Shown piece by piece: positions 1-9,974 of a stretch of 64,000 nt of DNA. The notes beneath the pieces are model-generated. The model had not been told where the DNA came from. It searched no databases and worked only from the letters and a program-made list of their open reading frames with translations. Every line of letters begins with the position of its first letter. Position 1 is the stretch's first letter. This DNA is from Pandoraea terrigena (GTDB lineage Bacteria > Pseudomonadota > Gammaproteobacteria > Burkholderiales > Burkholderiaceae): positions 434,001 to 498,000 of the forward strand of contig NZ_CABPRU010000002.1 of the NCBI RefSeq assembly GCF_902459705.1, written 5' to 3'. The translations under genes and the position numbers were made by a program.

Positions 1-571
1 CGCCGCCGTAGGCAACGGCCACCGCAGCCGTTCCGGCGCTATGCGCCATCTGCAAGTCGTGCGTGGTGTCGCCAATCATGACCGTACGACGCAGATCCTG
101 ACCAAGTTCGCGCGTCAGCTCTTGCAGCATCGCCGGATGCGGCTTCGAAAATGTCTCGTCGGCGCAACGCGTCGCGTCGAACATCCGCATCAGGCCAGCG
201 GCTTCGAGTGCCCGATTCAGGCCAACACGGGACTTGCCCGTCGCCACGGCGAGAAAACGCCCGCGCGCGCGCAACGCGTCGAGCAGCTCGCGGATTCCCG
301 TAAACAGCACGGTGTCCTTGTCGCCTATCAAGTAATGGAAACGATAGCGTTCAGACAGCCGCGGATAGTGTGCCGGGTCGAGCGACGGCACGGCCAATTG
401 CAGCGCGTCGCGAAGCCCGAGGCCGATCACGTGGCTCGCAATCTCGTCGGACGGCACAGGCAGCCCCAGGTCACGGCAAGCGGCCTGAATGCAACGGGCA
501 ATGGTGGGCGTCGAGTCCATCAACGTCCCATCCCAGTCGAATACGACCAGGTCAAACTCAGGGCTTGGCAT
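1..571 (-). CDS. HAD-family phosphatase, phosphoglycolate-phosphatase-like (C-terminus cut by window edge)
   Basis: The minus-strand frame opens at an ATG at 571 and runs off the left edge, giving about 190 residues of a family usually near 220. The HAD signature FDWDGT sits at residues 11-16 with nucleophile Asp12 and acid/base Asp14. A lysine in SKPHP (about residue 143) and the GDTTHD acid motif (about 168) follow, so the visible part has all core catalytic motifs. The start overlaps the last 14 bases of rluC, which implies translational coupling. A HAD hydrolase directly after rluC is a common beta-proteobacterial arrangement. The natural substrate (phosphoglycolate, a nucleotide or another sugar phosphate) cannot be read from sequence. 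Confidence 0.88.
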   Translation of the reverse strand, partial: MPSPEFDLVVFDWDGTLMDSTPTIARCIQAACRDLGLPVPSDEIASHVIGLGLRDALQLAVPSLDPAHYPRLSERYRFHYLIGDKDTVLFTGIRELLDALRARGRFLAVATGKSRVGLNRALEAAGLMRMFDATRCADETFSKPHPAMLQELTRELGQDLRRTVMIGDTTHDLQMAHSAGTAAVAVAYGG

Positions 572-1562
572 CGGCAGAAGCGCCTCGAAGTTGGTTCAGA
601 AATTGCTCACATTCTGGCGGTAACGCCGCTTCCAGCGCAATCGGCGTATCCAAAACCGGATGGTTGAATTTCAGGCGCCACGCGTGCAAAAACATTCGCT
701 TGATGCCAGGCCGAGCACCGGGTCGGGCAAGCGTCTTGTTCAGCGTAAAGTCGCCGTACTTGTCGTCGCCGACGATCGGCGTACCGCAATGCGCCAGGTG
801 AACGCGGATCTGATGGGTTCGACCCGTTTTCAGTTCCGCTTCGAGCAACGTATAGGGCGGATGCGATTCCACCATGCGGAATATCGTATGCGATGCTTGA
901 CCGTCTTCCTGCACCCGTACACGGCGCTCGCCTTCCGCCGTCACGTACTTGTATAGCGGGGCCTTGACCGCGCGCTGCCGATCCCGCCATTCCCCAGCAA
1001 CACAGGCCAGATAGCGCTTGTCCATCCGGTTGTGACGGATCTGCTCGTGCATGCCGACCAGCGCCGAACGCTTTTTCGCGAGGAGCAGGATGCCGGATGT
1101 TTCGCGGTCGAGCCGGTGCACCAACTCGAGAAACTTCAGGTGCGGCAGGGCCCGGCGCAGTTGCTCGATCACGCCGAACGACACCCCGCTGCCGCCATGC
1201 ACGGCCACCCCGGCAGGCTTGTCGATCGCCATGAGGTAATCGTCTTCGAACACCACGGGGAAGGTGGCGGCGGGGACGTGTGCCGGCGCATCGGCGGCTG
1301 GCGTCGCCACGCGCACCGGTGGAATCCGGACCACATCACCCAGCACGAGTCGATAGGCGGCGTCTATTCGCCCTTTGTTTACGCGCACTTCACCGCTACG
1401 CAAAATGCGGTAAATGTGACTTTTCGGAACCCCTTTGCACTCGCGCAAGAGGAAATTATCGATCCGCTGACCGGCCGAACCATCGTCGACCTCGACGAGC
1501 CGGACCTGCGGCGGGGACGCCGGCGAAACCATTTTCTGCCGATTTTTGCCTAACTCATTCAT
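558..1562 (-). CDS. rluC: 23S rRNA pseudouridine synthase RluC
   Basis: RluC-type enzymes isomerise three uridines (955, 2504 and 2580 in E. coli numbering) of 23S rRNA in the large ribosomal subunit. An S4 RNA-binding domain lies at about residues 28-90 (RIDNFLLRE, YRILRSGEVRVN). The RluA-type catalytic domain follows, with HRLDRETSG near residue 150 supplying the catalytic Asp, and the later HQIRVHLAH and GDDKYGD motifs. I chose the ATG at 1562 (334 residues). An ATG at 1532 is also possible and neither has a strong ribosome binding site. The gene lies opposite rne with 621 bases between them; this rne-rluC pairing is conserved in proteobacteria. RluC versus RluD is inferred from the rne context. 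Confidence 0.9.
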   Translation of the reverse strand: MNELGKNRQKMVSPASPPQVRLVEVDDGSAGQRIDNFLLRECKGVPKSHIYRILRSGEVRVNKGRIDAAYRLVLGDVVRIPPVRVATPAADAPAHVPAATFPVVFEDDYLMAIDKPAGVAVHGGSGVSFGVIEQLRRALPHLKFLELVHRLDRETSGILLLAKKRSALVGMHEQIRHNRMDKRYLACVAGEWRDRQRAVKAPLYKYVTAEGERRVRVQEDGQASHTIFRMVESHPPYTLLEAELKTGRTHQIRVHLAHCGTPIVGDDKYGDFTLNKTLARPGARPGIKRMFLHAWRLKFNHPVLDTPIALEAALPPECEQFLNQLRGASADAKP

Positions 1563-2183
1563 TATGAATATAATTTGCCCTACAGGGGTGGCGGTAGCGG
1601 GAATCATGCCAAATCCTCGCCCCTGTCGGTGCTCACCTCAAAACGGTATTTTACTTGCACCCCGGACCGGCTGCTCGTCCGGTGACCCTGGAGCAGCGAG
1701 CGCACGCACATCACGCAGCGTCGGCAGGAAGTGGGCCCATAGGCCGCTTCGGTCGCAGCGCGCGGGATGCGGATAGAGTTGGTGGTTATAGAATTTTTTG
1801 GCGGTCAGCCCAGGTTCCATTGCTTGGGCTGATCGCTTTGCTGAATATCGTTCGCGCAATAGTCTTAGTGAGGCGCCGTCACAAGAAGAATAAGTGTCGG
1901 CAGGCGCCCCGAGAAAATGCTGATGAAGTTTCTCGTCCAGTATGTCTTGGTAGGGACTGCAAGCCCGAAGTGATCCGCGCAGGGTCGGAATTTTCCGGTG
2001 CCTCGTCGGATCCGGGTGAGCGCGATAACGTATTCGCTGGCGCCATTGCGTCCGTCGGCCTCATCGCCCGGACCCCCCGGCAATTCTTCCGCCCCCGGCT
2101 CGAACCTCGCGTGTTGGATAACTCGAGTGATACGTGCCCGACGCACTGCATATTGGCAACTGCGGCGGGTGGGAGTCGTTTTC
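1563..2183. promoter_or_regulatory. Long divergent intergenic region between rluC and rne; presumed rne leader
   Basis: No convincing gene is present in these 621 bases. The region must hold the rluC promoter and the rne promoter and 5' leader. A long leader is expected, because in E. coli RNase E autoregulates by cleaving structures in the rne 5' untranslated region. An AT-rich patch (GGTTATAGAATTTTTTGG, about 1783-1800) and a strong hairpin at 1801-1836 lie in its middle. A GGGTGGGAG ribosome-binding segment precedes the rne ATG. I could not assign -35 and -10 elements with confidence. Confidence 0.5.
1801..1836 (+). promoter_or_regulatory. Stable hairpin in the presumed rne 5' leader
   Basis: Bases 1801-1812 (GCGGTCAGCCCA) pair with 1825-1836 (TGGGCTGATCGC) over 12 positions, all Watson-Crick except one G-U, around a 12-base loop. 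No U-tract follows, so it is not an ordinary terminator. It lies about 350 bases before the rne start. By analogy with the enterobacterial rne leader it could be the site where RNase E senses its own mRNA, but that role is inferred. Confidence 0.5.
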
Positions 2184-5100
2184 ATGAAACGCATGTTGTT
2201 TAACGCCACGCAGCAGGAAGAACTGCGCGTGGCAATTGTCGATGGGCAGAAACTCATCGATATCGATATCGAGACGGCCGGCCGCGAACAGCGTAAAGGC
2301 AATATCTACAAGGGTATTATTACCCGTATCGAACCCTCCCTCGAAGCCTGCTTCGTCAACTACGGTGAAGGCCGCCACGGCTTCCTGCCGTTCAAGGAAG
2401 TCGCCCGTGCATACTTCCGGGAAGGCGCCGATGTGCGCAATGCGCGCATCCAGGACGCCCTCTCCGAAGGCCAGGAACTCATCGTTCAGGTCGAGAAGGA
2501 AGAACGCGGTAACAAGGGGGCGGCCCTCACGACGTTCATCTCACTGGCCGGCCGTTACCTCGTACTGATGCCGAACAACCCGCGTGGCGGTGGCGTGTCG
2601 CGCCGCATCGAGGGCGAAGATCGCCAGGAACTGCGCGAGACGATGGGTCAGCTCGAACTGCCGGAAGGCATGAGCATCATCGCCCGTACCGCGGGCATCG
2701 GCCGCTCGGCCGAAGAACTGCAGTGGGACCTGAACTATCTGCTGCAACTCTGGCACGCCGTCGAAAGCGCTGCTGCCAACATCGAACTGCCGCGCGACTC
2801 GGCGCTGATCTATCTCGAGTCGAGCCTTGTCATTCGCGCCATCCGCGACTATTTCCAACCCGACATCGGTGAAATTCTCATCGATACGGAAGAAATTTCC
2901 GAGCAGGCACGTAACTTCATGCAGGTGGTCATGCCCGATCACCTCAATCGCGTGAAGCAATATCGCGACGACGTGCCGCTGTTCTCGCGCTTCCAGATCG
3001 AACATCAGATCGAAACGGCATATTCCCGTCAGGTGCCGCTGCCCTCGGGCGGCGCGATCGTGATCGATCACACCGAAGCGCTGGTGTCGATCGACGTGAA
3101 CTCGGCGCGCGCCACCAAGGGCGCCGACATCGAGGAAACGGCGCTTCGCACGAACCTGGAAGCGGCTGACGAAGTCGCACGCCAGTTGCGTCTGCGCGAC
3201 CTGGGCGGCCTGATCGTGATCGACTTCATCGACATGGAGTCGGCCAAGAGCCAACGTGAAGTCGAACAGCGTGTCAAGGACGCGCTCAAGCATGATCGCG
3301 CCCGCGTCCAGATGGGCAAGATCTCGCGCTTTGGACTGATGGAGCTGTCGCGCCAGCGCCTGCGTCCGTCGCTGTCGGAAGGCACGCACGTGACGTGCCC
3401 TCGCTGCAACGGCACCGGCCACATCCGCGACGCCGAATCGTCGTCCCTGCAAGTCCTGCGCATCATCCAGGAAGAGGCGATGAAGGAGCACACGGCAGCC
3501 ATCCACTGCCAGGTGCCGGTCGAAGTCTCCGCATTCCTGCTCAACGAAAAGCGCCAGGAAATCAACAAGATCGAGGCTCGCTTCAAGGTCGGCGTGCTGC
3601 TGATCCCGAACAAGCATCTCGAAACCCCGCACTATAAGCTCGAGCGTCTGCGCTTCGACGACCCGCGCCTGGATACCCCGAAAGCCAGCTACGCCCTCGC
3701 GGAAGAAGCCGCGCGTGCCCTGGAAGACGACCCGGCGGCCTACAGCAAGAAGAAGGAAGACGTGCGTCCGCGCCAGGAGGCGGCCGTCAAGGGCATCACG
3801 CCCGAGCAGCCGGCCCCCGCTTCGCAACCGCGCCCGGAACCCGTCGCCGCCGCACCGGCCGCCGCAGCCCCCGCTCGCAGCGGTGGTTTCATCGGCTTTG
3901 TGAAGCGCCTGCTGGGTCTCGAGCCTGCGGCACCGGCACCGGTCAAGGCGGACGAGTCGGCCAAGCCGACCGCACGTCCGCCGCGCGAGCGTCACGATCG
4001 TCCGCATCAGCAAAACCGCAATCGCCGTGGCAATGGTCGCGACGACAACAAGTCGGGCAAGGACAACGCCGGCCAACCGGCGCGCGAAGGCCGTGAAGGC
4101 CGTGAAGGCCGTGAAGGCCGTGAGGGCCGCGCTGCCCGTCCGGAACGCGCCGAGCGTGCGGATCGTGGTGAGCGTGCAGAGCGCGGCGAGCGCAACGAGC
4201 GTCAGGAAGGTCGTGACAAGCGTGAGCGCGACGAGGCGCAGCCGCGTCAGCCGGCGCAGGACGTCCGTGCCGAGGAAGGTCGGGAGTCGCGCGAGGGTCG
4301 CGAACGCGGCAACCGTCGCGATCGCAACGAGCGCCGTGAGCGTCGTCAGCCCGAAGGGGCAGACGGCCAGCAAGCCGTGCCGCAACGCGTCGCCCAGGCT
4401 GCCGCACCGCTCGTCGCCGAGCAGGACGCGCTTGAACAGGATCGTCTGACGGCACAGCTCGAAGGCGCACCGGCCCTGACGGGCGAAGAAGGCGAGCAAG
4501 GCGGTGAAGAACGCCGCCGCAGCCGTCGTCGCGGTCGTCGCGGTGGCCGTCGCGAGCGCGAAGCCAATGAGCAGCAACCCCACGCCGAAGGCGATCAGGC
4601 CGAAGGCCCGACGTCGACCGATGGGGAAGGCGTGCAGGTGCCCGTGTGGACACACGAAGCCGTCGACACCGCAACAGCCGATGCCCAGGCCTCAGCGCCG
4701 GTGGTTCCGGTAGCCGCCACCGCTGCGGTCCAAGCCCCCGCCGTGCACGTCGAGTCGACGCCCGCCCCGGCTCACGCCGAACCGGCGGAAGCCCCGGTCA
4801 GCGCAGCACCGATCGCAAGCGTGACCGAAGCGGCACCGGCAGCCCTGCCGGAAATTCCGTCGCCGGTGATCGTCGAACCCGTTGCCCCGATCGCCCCGAT
4901 CACCCCCGTCAACGTAGCACCGCTGCCGGCCGCCGAAGTCGCCGCACCGGTGGTTCCGCCGGTCAGCGCACCGTTGCCTGTGGCCACGCCGGTTCCGGCG
5001 CAGCCCACGGTGCCGGCCGAGGCCCTGACCGAGATTGCCGCCACGGCAGTGATCACCAGCACGCCGGCAGATGTCAGCCCGGCACTGGCGACGCCGGTCG

Positions 5101-5414
5101 AGATCATCGAAACGGTGAAACCGGTGCACACGCCGGCCCCAGTCGCTGCGGCGCCGGCTGTGCCGGCCGCGCCGGAAGTCGTGACGCAACGACCCGCGCC
5201 GGCGCAGGAAAGCAATGCGCTGGAGTCGACGCTGGCAAGCGCGGGTCTGGTCTGGGTCCACACGGACGCCGACAAGCACCGCGCCGCAAAGGAAGCGGCC
5301 GCGCAGGTCGCACCGGCACCGCACGTGCCGCGTGAGCGCCGTCCGTCCACGCCGGTCAGCAGTGGGCCGATGGAGCAAGTGGAAACGCGCGCTTCGTCGG
5401 ATCACACGGTATAA
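2184..5414 (+). CDS. rne: Ribonuclease E
   Basis: RNase E is the essential endoribonuclease and degradosome scaffold for mRNA turnover and rRNA/tRNA processing. The ATG at 2184 follows a GGGTGGGAG site and gives 1076 residues. An S1 domain lies at about 35-125, and the metal-binding catalytic aspartates are in SIDVNS and VIDFIDM. The zinc-link CPRCNGTG follows. After about residue 520 the protein turns disordered: an amphipathic segment [12 protein letters not shown] (about 565-580) matches the position of the E. coli membrane-targeting helix. Then come Arg/Glu-rich repeats, a long Ala/Pro-rich stretch and the C-terminal GLVWVHTD motif typical of beta-proteobacterial RNase E. A terminator follows at 5494. 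Confidence 0.97.
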   Translation: MKRMLFNATQQEELRVAIVDGQKLIDIDIETAGREQRKGNIYKGIITRIEPSLEACFVNYGEGRHGFLPFKEVARAYFREGADVRNARIQDALSEGQELIVQVEKEERGNKGAALTTFISLAGRYLVLMPNNPRGGGVSRRIEGEDRQELRETMGQLELPEGMSIIARTAGIGRSAEELQWDLNYLLQLWHAVESAAANIELPRDSALIYLESSLVIRAIRDYFQPDIGEILIDTEEISEQARNFMQVVMPDHLNRVKQYRDDVPLFSRFQIEHQIETAYSRQVPLPSGGAIVIDHTEALVSIDVNSARATKGADIEETALRTNLEAADEVARQLRLRDLGGLIVIDFIDMESAKSQREVEQRVKDALKHDRARVQMGKISRFGLMELSRQRLRPSLSEGTHVTCPRCNGTGHIRDAESSSLQVLRIIQEEAMKEHTAAIHCQVPVEVSAFLLNEKRQEINKIEARFKVGVLLIPNKHLETPHYKLERLRFDDPRLDTPKASYALAEEAARALEDDPAAYSKKKEDVRPRQEAAVKGITPEQPAPASQPRPEPVAAAPAAAAPARSGGFIGFVKRLLGLEPAAPAPVKADESAKPTARPPRERHDRPHQQNRNRRGNGRDDNKSGKDNAGQPAREGREGREGREGREGRAARPERAERADRGERAERGERNERQEGRDKRERDEAQPRQPAQDVRAEEGRESREGRERGNRRDRNERRERRQPEGADGQQAVPQRVAQAAAPLVAEQDALEQDRLTAQLEGAPALTGEEGEQGGEERRRSRRRGRRGGRREREANEQQPHAEGDQAEGPTSTDGEGVQVPVWTHEAVDTATADAQASAPVVPVAATAAVQAPAVHVESTPAPAHAEPAEAPVSAAPIASVTEAAPAALPEIPSPVIVEPVAPIAPITPVNVAPLPAAEVAAPVVPPVSAPLPVATPVPAQPTVPAEALTEIAATAVITSTPADVSPALATPVEIIETVKPVHTPAPVAAAPAVPAAPEVVTQRPAPAQESNALESTLASAGLVWVHTDADKHRAAKEAAAQVAPAPHVPRERRPSTPVSSGPMEQVETRASSDHTV
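4086..4130 (+). repeat. Five tandem 9-nt repeats inside rne (Glu-Gly-Arg repeats)
   Basis: The 9-mer GAAGGCCGT occurs four times in a row (4086-4121), followed by one variant copy GAGGGCCGC. It encodes consecutive Glu-Gly-Arg triplets in the Arg-rich, probably RNA-binding, tail of RNase E. Near-identity at DNA level indicates recent slippage rather than old protein repeats. Confidence 0.9.
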
Positions 5415-5493
5415 GGCAGCATTACGTGGCATAACATGACGCTCAGAGGACGGCCCCAGCCTTGCTGGTGCCCCCCGCTAGACGTGATGTCGG

Positions 5494-5519
5494 AAAAGGA
5501 GGCTTCGGCCTCCTTTTTT
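5494..5519 (+). terminator. Intrinsic terminator after rne
   Basis: AAAAGGAGGC and GCCTCCTTTT pair around a TTCG tetraloop and end in six T residues, a textbook Rho-independent terminator 80 bases after the rne stop. The remaining bases between rne and moaA (5415-5722) contain nothing else I can name. I looked for a molybdenum-cofactor riboswitch and could not support one. Confidence 0.93.
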
Positions 5520-5722
5520 GCCAATGGGGCTCGCCGTTTCCACGGCAGCCCCCGCGTTGTCCCGACTTGTGTCCGCCCGGTGTGCCCCGTATCTTGCCGC
5601 TTAGTACGAGTTTGACGTCCCTCAACGAGGGTTTTGGTACCGATATCCGATGTCTGTTTCGTCGGCGCCGGCGGCCAACCGACCAATTCGTTAGAATGGA
5701 GGCGCAAGCCAAGGCCCCCACC

Positions 5723-6850
5723 ATGACCGAAACGATCATCCGACTTACCGATCTGCGTAGCGACGCACGATATGCGACGCATTCCCCGCAGGCACCCGCA
5801 CAGGTGCGCACCGCCACCGGCCATCTCGAAGATGCGCTGGCACGGCCGCTGCACGACCTGCGGATTTCGGTGACGGATCGTTGCAACTTCCGCTGCGTCT
5901 ACTGCATGCCGAAGGATGTGTTCAGCAAGGACTACGCCTTCCTCCCGCAATCGTCCCTGCTGTCGTTCGAAGAAATCGAGCGCGCTGCGCGCCTGTTCGT
6001 CGAACACGGCGTGGAGAAGTTGCGACTCACGGGGGGTGAGCCGCTGCTGCGCAAGCACCTTGAGCGTCTGATCGAGATGCTGGCCCGGCTGCGCACCCCG
6101 TCGGGAAAACCGCTCGACATCACGCTCACGACCAACGGGTCGCTGCTGGCGCGCCGGGCGCAATCGCTCAAGGATGCCGGGCTGACGCGCGTGACGGTCA
6201 GCCTGGACAGCCTCGACGACGCGATCTTCCGGCAGATGAACGATGTCGACTTTCCGGTCGCCACGGTACTCGAAGGTATTGCGCAAGCCCAACACGTCGG
6301 CCTCGGCCCGGTGAAGGTCAACATGGTCGTCAAACGTGGCACCAACGATGCCGATATCGTGCCCATGGCGCGGCATTTCCACGGCAGCGGTGTCATGTTG
6401 CGGTTCATCGAATACATGGACGTCGGCACGTCGAACGGCTGGCGGATGGACGAAGTGCTGCCGTCGGCAGACGTCATCGCCCGGTTGAACGAGGCCCTGC
6501 CGCTCGACCCGCTCGAGCCGAATTATCCCGGCGAGACGGCGCAGCGCTGGCAGTATCGCGACGGTGGCGGCGAAGTCGGCGTCATTTCGTCGGTCACGCG
6601 CGCTTTTTGCGGCACTTGTTCGCGCGCCCGCCTGTCTACGGAAGGCAAGCTGTATCTCTGCCTGTTCGCGAGCGCCGGGTACGACTTGCGTACGCTGTTG
6701 CGCAACGGCGCGAGCGACGCGCAGATCTCGACCGTCATCGGCGACATCTGGCAGGGTCGTACCGACCGTTACTCGGCCATGCGCACGGCGGCCACAGGCC
6801 TGCCTGAAGACGCCCCCCCGAAAGTGGAGATGTCCTACATCGGCGGTTGA
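5723..6850 (+). CDS. moaA: GTP 3',8-cyclase MoaA
   Basis: MoaA is the radical-SAM enzyme that converts GTP to 3',8-cyclo-GTP, the first step of molybdenum-cofactor synthesis, in the cytoplasm. The SAM-cluster motif is CNFRCVYC (Cys54, Cys58, Cys61). The second cluster ligands are C296-x2-C299-x13-C313, matching the family spacing. It ends in the Gly-Gly tail (SYIGG) that MoaA needs. I used the ATG at 5723 (375 residues); an in-frame ATG at 5696 would add nine residues and neither has a clear ribosome binding site. It begins a Moco gene run with mobA and moeA, interrupted by one exported protein of unknown function. Confidence 0.96.
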   Translation: MTETIIRLTDLRSDARYATHSPQAPAQVRTATGHLEDALARPLHDLRISVTDRCNFRCVYCMPKDVFSKDYAFLPQSSLLSFEEIERAARLFVEHGVEKLRLTGGEPLLRKHLERLIEMLARLRTPSGKPLDITLTTNGSLLARRAQSLKDAGLTRVTVSLDSLDDAIFRQMNDVDFPVATVLEGIAQAQHVGLGPVKVNMVVKRGTNDADIVPMARHFHGSGVMLRFIEYMDVGTSNGWRMDEVLPSADVIARLNEALPLDPLEPNYPGETAQRWQYRDGGGEVGVISSVTRAFCGTCSRARLSTEGKLYLCLFASAGYDLRTLLRNGASDAQISTVIGDIWQGRTDRYSAMRTAATGLPEDAPPKVEMSYIGG

Positions 6851-6917
6851 GCGTTCCGGGCGCGTTGCCCGTACGCTCGTCCGTACGCTTTCGTACTCTC
6901 GAATTCTTACTTGACTC

Positions 6918-7802
6918 ATGATTTTTGCTGCCCCGGACGCGCATGGCGTCCGTGCCCCCCTGAAGATTTCCCGGCGTGTCTCGCCCCCACGCACGCCCCG
7001 TGTCGCGCGGCGCGTCATCGTCGCCAGCCTGGGCGCGCTGACACTGCTGTTTGCCGCCCTCGCCCCCTCGATGGCGCGCGCCGATTGCGACCCCGCCGGC
7101 CGCGACGTCGCTAACCGCCTGATGACCTACACCGGCCAGCTCGGCGAGCGCAATCCGTTGCGGCTCGTACTGCGGCCATCGTCCGGCGGCAAGCTCGAAG
7201 GCCGCTATGCCAACGCCTCGTCGCTGGGCGATACCTATCTCACAGGCAAGCTCGAGAACAAGTCGCGCCTGCACCTGACCGAGTTTGACGCGGGGGGGAT
7301 GCCGCGGGCGACCTTCGACGGCGAGTTCGCCGCCAACGATGACGTCAACCGCCAGCGCGGTGCGTCGTCCAGCTGCGAAATCATTTCCGGTCAGTGGAAA
7401 GATCTTCGCAATGGCCGCTCGGTGCCGTTCGAGTTGGCGCTCGCCAGCATCCAGAGTGGCAAGATCGATCATCTCTATGACGTTGCGGGCGTGAGCGACG
7501 ACGAAACGCTCAATCGCGCGGCGACCCAGTTCCGCAAAGGGGTACTCGACGACCGTCGCGACGTCGTTGCGCAGTTGATTCGTTATCCGCTGCACGTGAC
7601 GTTGCATGGCAAGACCTTGATGCTTCGGAACCCGAAGTCGCTGCTCGCGCGTTACAACGAGATATTCACCGATGGCTATGTCCGTACCATCGGCGCGGCC
7701 GTGCCCCGCCTGATGTTCGCGCGCGACCAAGGTGTGATGCTGGGTGACGGCGCCGTCTGGTTCGATGCGTCCGGCCGCGTCATCGCGCTGAACCGGTCGT
7801 AG
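6918..7802 (+). CDS. Exported protein of unknown function
   Basis: A 294-residue protein I do not recognise. Residues about 30-53 form a hydrophobic signal segment preceded by many Arg residues and ending in SMARADC, a likely signal-peptidase site, so it is probably periplasmic. The first ATG gives a long basic leader; a later start is possible. The mature part has two cysteines (DCDP and SSCEI) that could pair, and no enzyme motif. It lies between moaA and mobA on the same strand, 67 and 40 bases away, so it may be co-transcribed with Moco genes, but nothing in the sequence ties it to that pathway. Confidence 0.75.
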   Translation: MIFAAPDAHGVRAPLKISRRVSPPRTPRVARRVIVASLGALTLLFAALAPSMARADCDPAGRDVANRLMTYTGQLGERNPLRLVLRPSSGGKLEGRYANASSLGDTYLTGKLENKSRLHLTEFDAGGMPRATFDGEFAANDDVNRQRGASSSCEIISGQWKDLRNGRSVPFELALASIQSGKIDHLYDVAGVSDDETLNRAATQFRKGVLDDRRDVVAQLIRYPLHVTLHGKTLMLRNPKSLLARYNEIFTDGYVRTIGAAVPRLMFARDQGVMLGDGAVWFDASGRVIALNRS

Positions 7803-7842
7803 CCGATCCTCCGCCCATCCACCGCCCCGAAGCCCAGCGCCC

Positions 7843-8499
7843 ATGACTGCCGTGCCAATCCCGCGTAGCGCCATGACCGGCCTGATTCTCGCAGGGGGCC
7901 GCGGCCAGCGCATGGGTGGGCGCGACAAAGGCTTGCAGCGTTTGGCCGGGCGAGCGCTTGCCGAGCACGTCATGGAACGGATGCGGCCGCAGGTCGAGAC
8001 GCTGCTCATCAGCGCCAATCGGAATCGCGATGCCTATGCGGCGCTCGGCGCCCCCGTGGTGAGCGACGAGACGCAGGACTTCGCCGGTCCACTGGCCGGC
8101 ATGCTGGCGGGTCTGCGGGCGATGCGCACGGACTACCTCCTCACCGCACCGTGCGACTCGCCCTACCTCGCGGAGGACCTTGGCGAGCAACTGGCGGCCG
8201 CCCTGGCCGCCCCGGTCGCCGACGACGCCGCCCCGCCACTCGCGGCCTACGCCGTCACGGCGCAGGGCCCGCATCCGGTCTTCGCCCTCTTGCATCGCTC
8301 ACTCGCCGACGATCTTGCCGCCACGCTCGCGGCCGGGGAACATCGCGTGCGGGCGTGGCTGACACGCCACAAGGCCGTACAAGTTCACTTCGGTGACGAG
8401 CGTCCGTTTTACAATGTCAACACGCTGGACGACCTCCAACCCCGTACATCCGATACATCAGATACGCCCGACACATCCGATACGCCGCGTGTCCCCTGA
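7843..8499 (+). CDS. mobA: Molybdenum cofactor guanylyltransferase MobA
   Basis: MobA transfers GMP from GTP to molybdopterin to make the guanine-dinucleotide form of the cofactor. The nucleotide-binding signature LAGGRGQRMGGRDKGLQ lies at about residues 16-32, and the TAPCDSPYL motif (metal-binding Asp) at about 104-112. The 218-residue length is a little above the usual 190-200. The excess is a repetitive tail made of TSDTSDTPDTSDTP, encoded by 9-nt tandem repeats and probably not functional. It is followed closely by moeA. Confidence 0.94.
   Translation: MTAVPIPRSAMTGLILAGGRGQRMGGRDKGLQRLAGRALAEHVMERMRPQVETLLISANRNRDAYAALGAPVVSDETQDFAGPLAGMLAGLRAMRTDYLLTAPCDSPYLAEDLGEQLAAALAAPVADDAAPPLAAYAVTAQGPHPVFALLHRSLADDLAATLAAGEHRVRAWLTRHKAVQVHFGDERPFYNVNTLDDLQPRTSDTSDTPDTSDTPRVP
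8447..8491 (+). repeat. 9-nt tandem repeat at the 3' end of mobA
   Basis: Five successive 9-mers can be aligned: CATCCGATA, CATCAGATA, CGCCCGACA, CATCCGATA, CGCCGCGTG. They extend the MobA C-terminus with Ser/Thr/Asp/Pro residues. The pattern resembles the 9-nt array at 10883-10954. Confidence 0.75.
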
Positions 8500-8586
8500 T
8501 CTTCCGGACACCGACGCAGCCCGATCCGTCGCCACCGCTTTTACGGGATTCACGCCGGGGACTTGCCGGATGACGACGCCACACCG

Positions 8587-9870
8587 ATGACAACACTTGA
8601 CGAAGCCCTGGCCGGCTTGCCGGACTACGACCCCAACCATGTGACGGTCGAATTGGCGCGCGCCATCATTGTGCGCACCGCGCGTCCGGTCTCTGCCATC
8701 GAGCAGGTCGCCGTGCGCAGTGCGCTGGGCCGTGTGCTCGGGCGCGACGTCATCTCTGCGCTCGACGTTCCCGCTTTCGAAAACGCCGCCATGGACGGCT
8801 ACGCCTTCGCAGGCAGCGCCCTGGCCGCCGGCGGCGATGTGCGTTTGCGCGTGGTGGGCCGCTCGTTCGCCGGCCATCCGTTCGCGCGCGCGGCAGCGCC
8901 CGGCGAATGCGTGCGTATCATGACCGGTGCCCTGTTGCCGGCGGGCTGCGACACCGTCGTGCCGCAGGAACAGGTGCAGTGCGGGAGCGATGCCGAGATC
9001 GTCAGCTTTGCGGCCAATGCGGTCACGCCCGGCCGCCACGTGCGCCACATCGGCGAGGATCTGGCCGCTGGCCATACGGCACTCCACGCGGGCAAGCGTC
9101 TGCGTCCGGCCGCGCTTGGCCTGCTCGCCTCGCTCGGCATCGGCGAAGTGCCGGTGCGCCGTCGCATTCGCGTCGCGTTCTTCTCGACAGGCGACGAACT
9201 CCGCTCGGTGGGCGAGCCGCTCGCGCCGGGCAACCTCTACGATAGCAACCGCTACACACTGTTCGGCATGCTGCAGCGACTCGGTGCCGAGCTGCTCGAT
9301 CTGGGCGTCGTGCGCGACGACCCGCAAGCGATCGAGGACACCCTGCGCACGGCTTGCCGCGACGCCGATGCCGTGATCACATCAGGCGGCGTCTCCGTCG
9401 GCGAAGCCGATTTCACTCGCGAGATGATGACCCGCTTGGGCAACGTCGTCTTCTGGAAGATGGCAATGCGCCCCGGCCGTCCGTTCGCCTTTGGCGAACT
9501 CGAGGCCGACGGCCATCGCGCGTTGCTCTTCGGTTTGCCAGGCAACCCGGCGGCCGTGATGGCGTCGTTCTACCATCTGGTGCGCGACGGCCTGTTCGCG
9601 CTGATGGGCGCCGAGCCGCAAGTCACGCCGAGCGTGCCCGTGCCGACGACAACGGCCATTGCCAAGCGGCCCGGCCGTACCGAATTCCTGCGCGGCATTC
9701 TTGCCCCGGACGCACAGGGCCGCTGGCAGGTGACGGTCGCCGATGCGCAAAGCGCCGGCATTCTGCGCACGATGAGCGAAGCGAACTGCTTTGTCACACT
9801 CGGCACCGCGCGTGGCGATGTCGCGGCAGGCGAACTGGTCGACGTTATTGCATTCGACGGACTGGTATAG
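8587..9870 (+). CDS. moeA: Molybdopterin molybdenumtransferase MoeA
   Basis: MoeA inserts molybdate into adenylylated molybdopterin. The 427 residues show the family order: an N-terminal MoeA domain with VPAFENAAMDGYAF, then the MoCF-binding domain with FFSTGDEL, NLYDSNRY, TSGGVSVGEADF and FGLPGNPAAVM, and a C-terminal beta-barrel (GRTEFLRG). I chose the ATG at 8587; a TTG at 8563 is in frame. It sits 87 bases after mobA and completes the Moco gene run here. The MoaB/C/D/E and MoeB partners are not in the window. Confidence 0.96.
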   Translation: MTTLDEALAGLPDYDPNHVTVELARAIIVRTARPVSAIEQVAVRSALGRVLGRDVISALDVPAFENAAMDGYAFAGSALAAGGDVRLRVVGRSFAGHPFARAAAPGECVRIMTGALLPAGCDTVVPQEQVQCGSDAEIVSFAANAVTPGRHVRHIGEDLAAGHTALHAGKRLRPAALGLLASLGIGEVPVRRRIRVAFFSTGDELRSVGEPLAPGNLYDSNRYTLFGMLQRLGAELLDLGVVRDDPQAIEDTLRTACRDADAVITSGGVSVGEADFTREMMTRLGNVVFWKMAMRPGRPFAFGELEADGHRALLFGLPGNPAAVMASFYHLVRDGLFALMGAEPQVTPSVPVPTTTAIAKRPGRTEFLRGILAPDAQGRWQVTVADAQSAGILRTMSEANCFVTLGTARGDVAAGELVDVIAFDGLV

Positions 9871-9974
9871 TGCGAGCGCCCTCAAAATTCCCCTAAAGCG
9901 AAGCAGCGAGATTGCGACATATCGCCGGCATCGGCGCTTCGACGATGTCGGCATCCAACCGAAAGCACACGTCA

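Noticed and set aside
2541-4655. Open frame of 704 codons antisense to rne
   Set aside because: It lies wholly within rne, has no ribosome binding site and its protein is low-complexity mirror sequence of the Arg/Ala/Pro-rich tail; a GC-bias shadow.
5415-5722. Molybdenum-cofactor riboswitch before moaA
   Set aside because: I looked for the conserved Moco RNA architecture and saw only the rne terminator and a small CCCTC/GAGGG stem.
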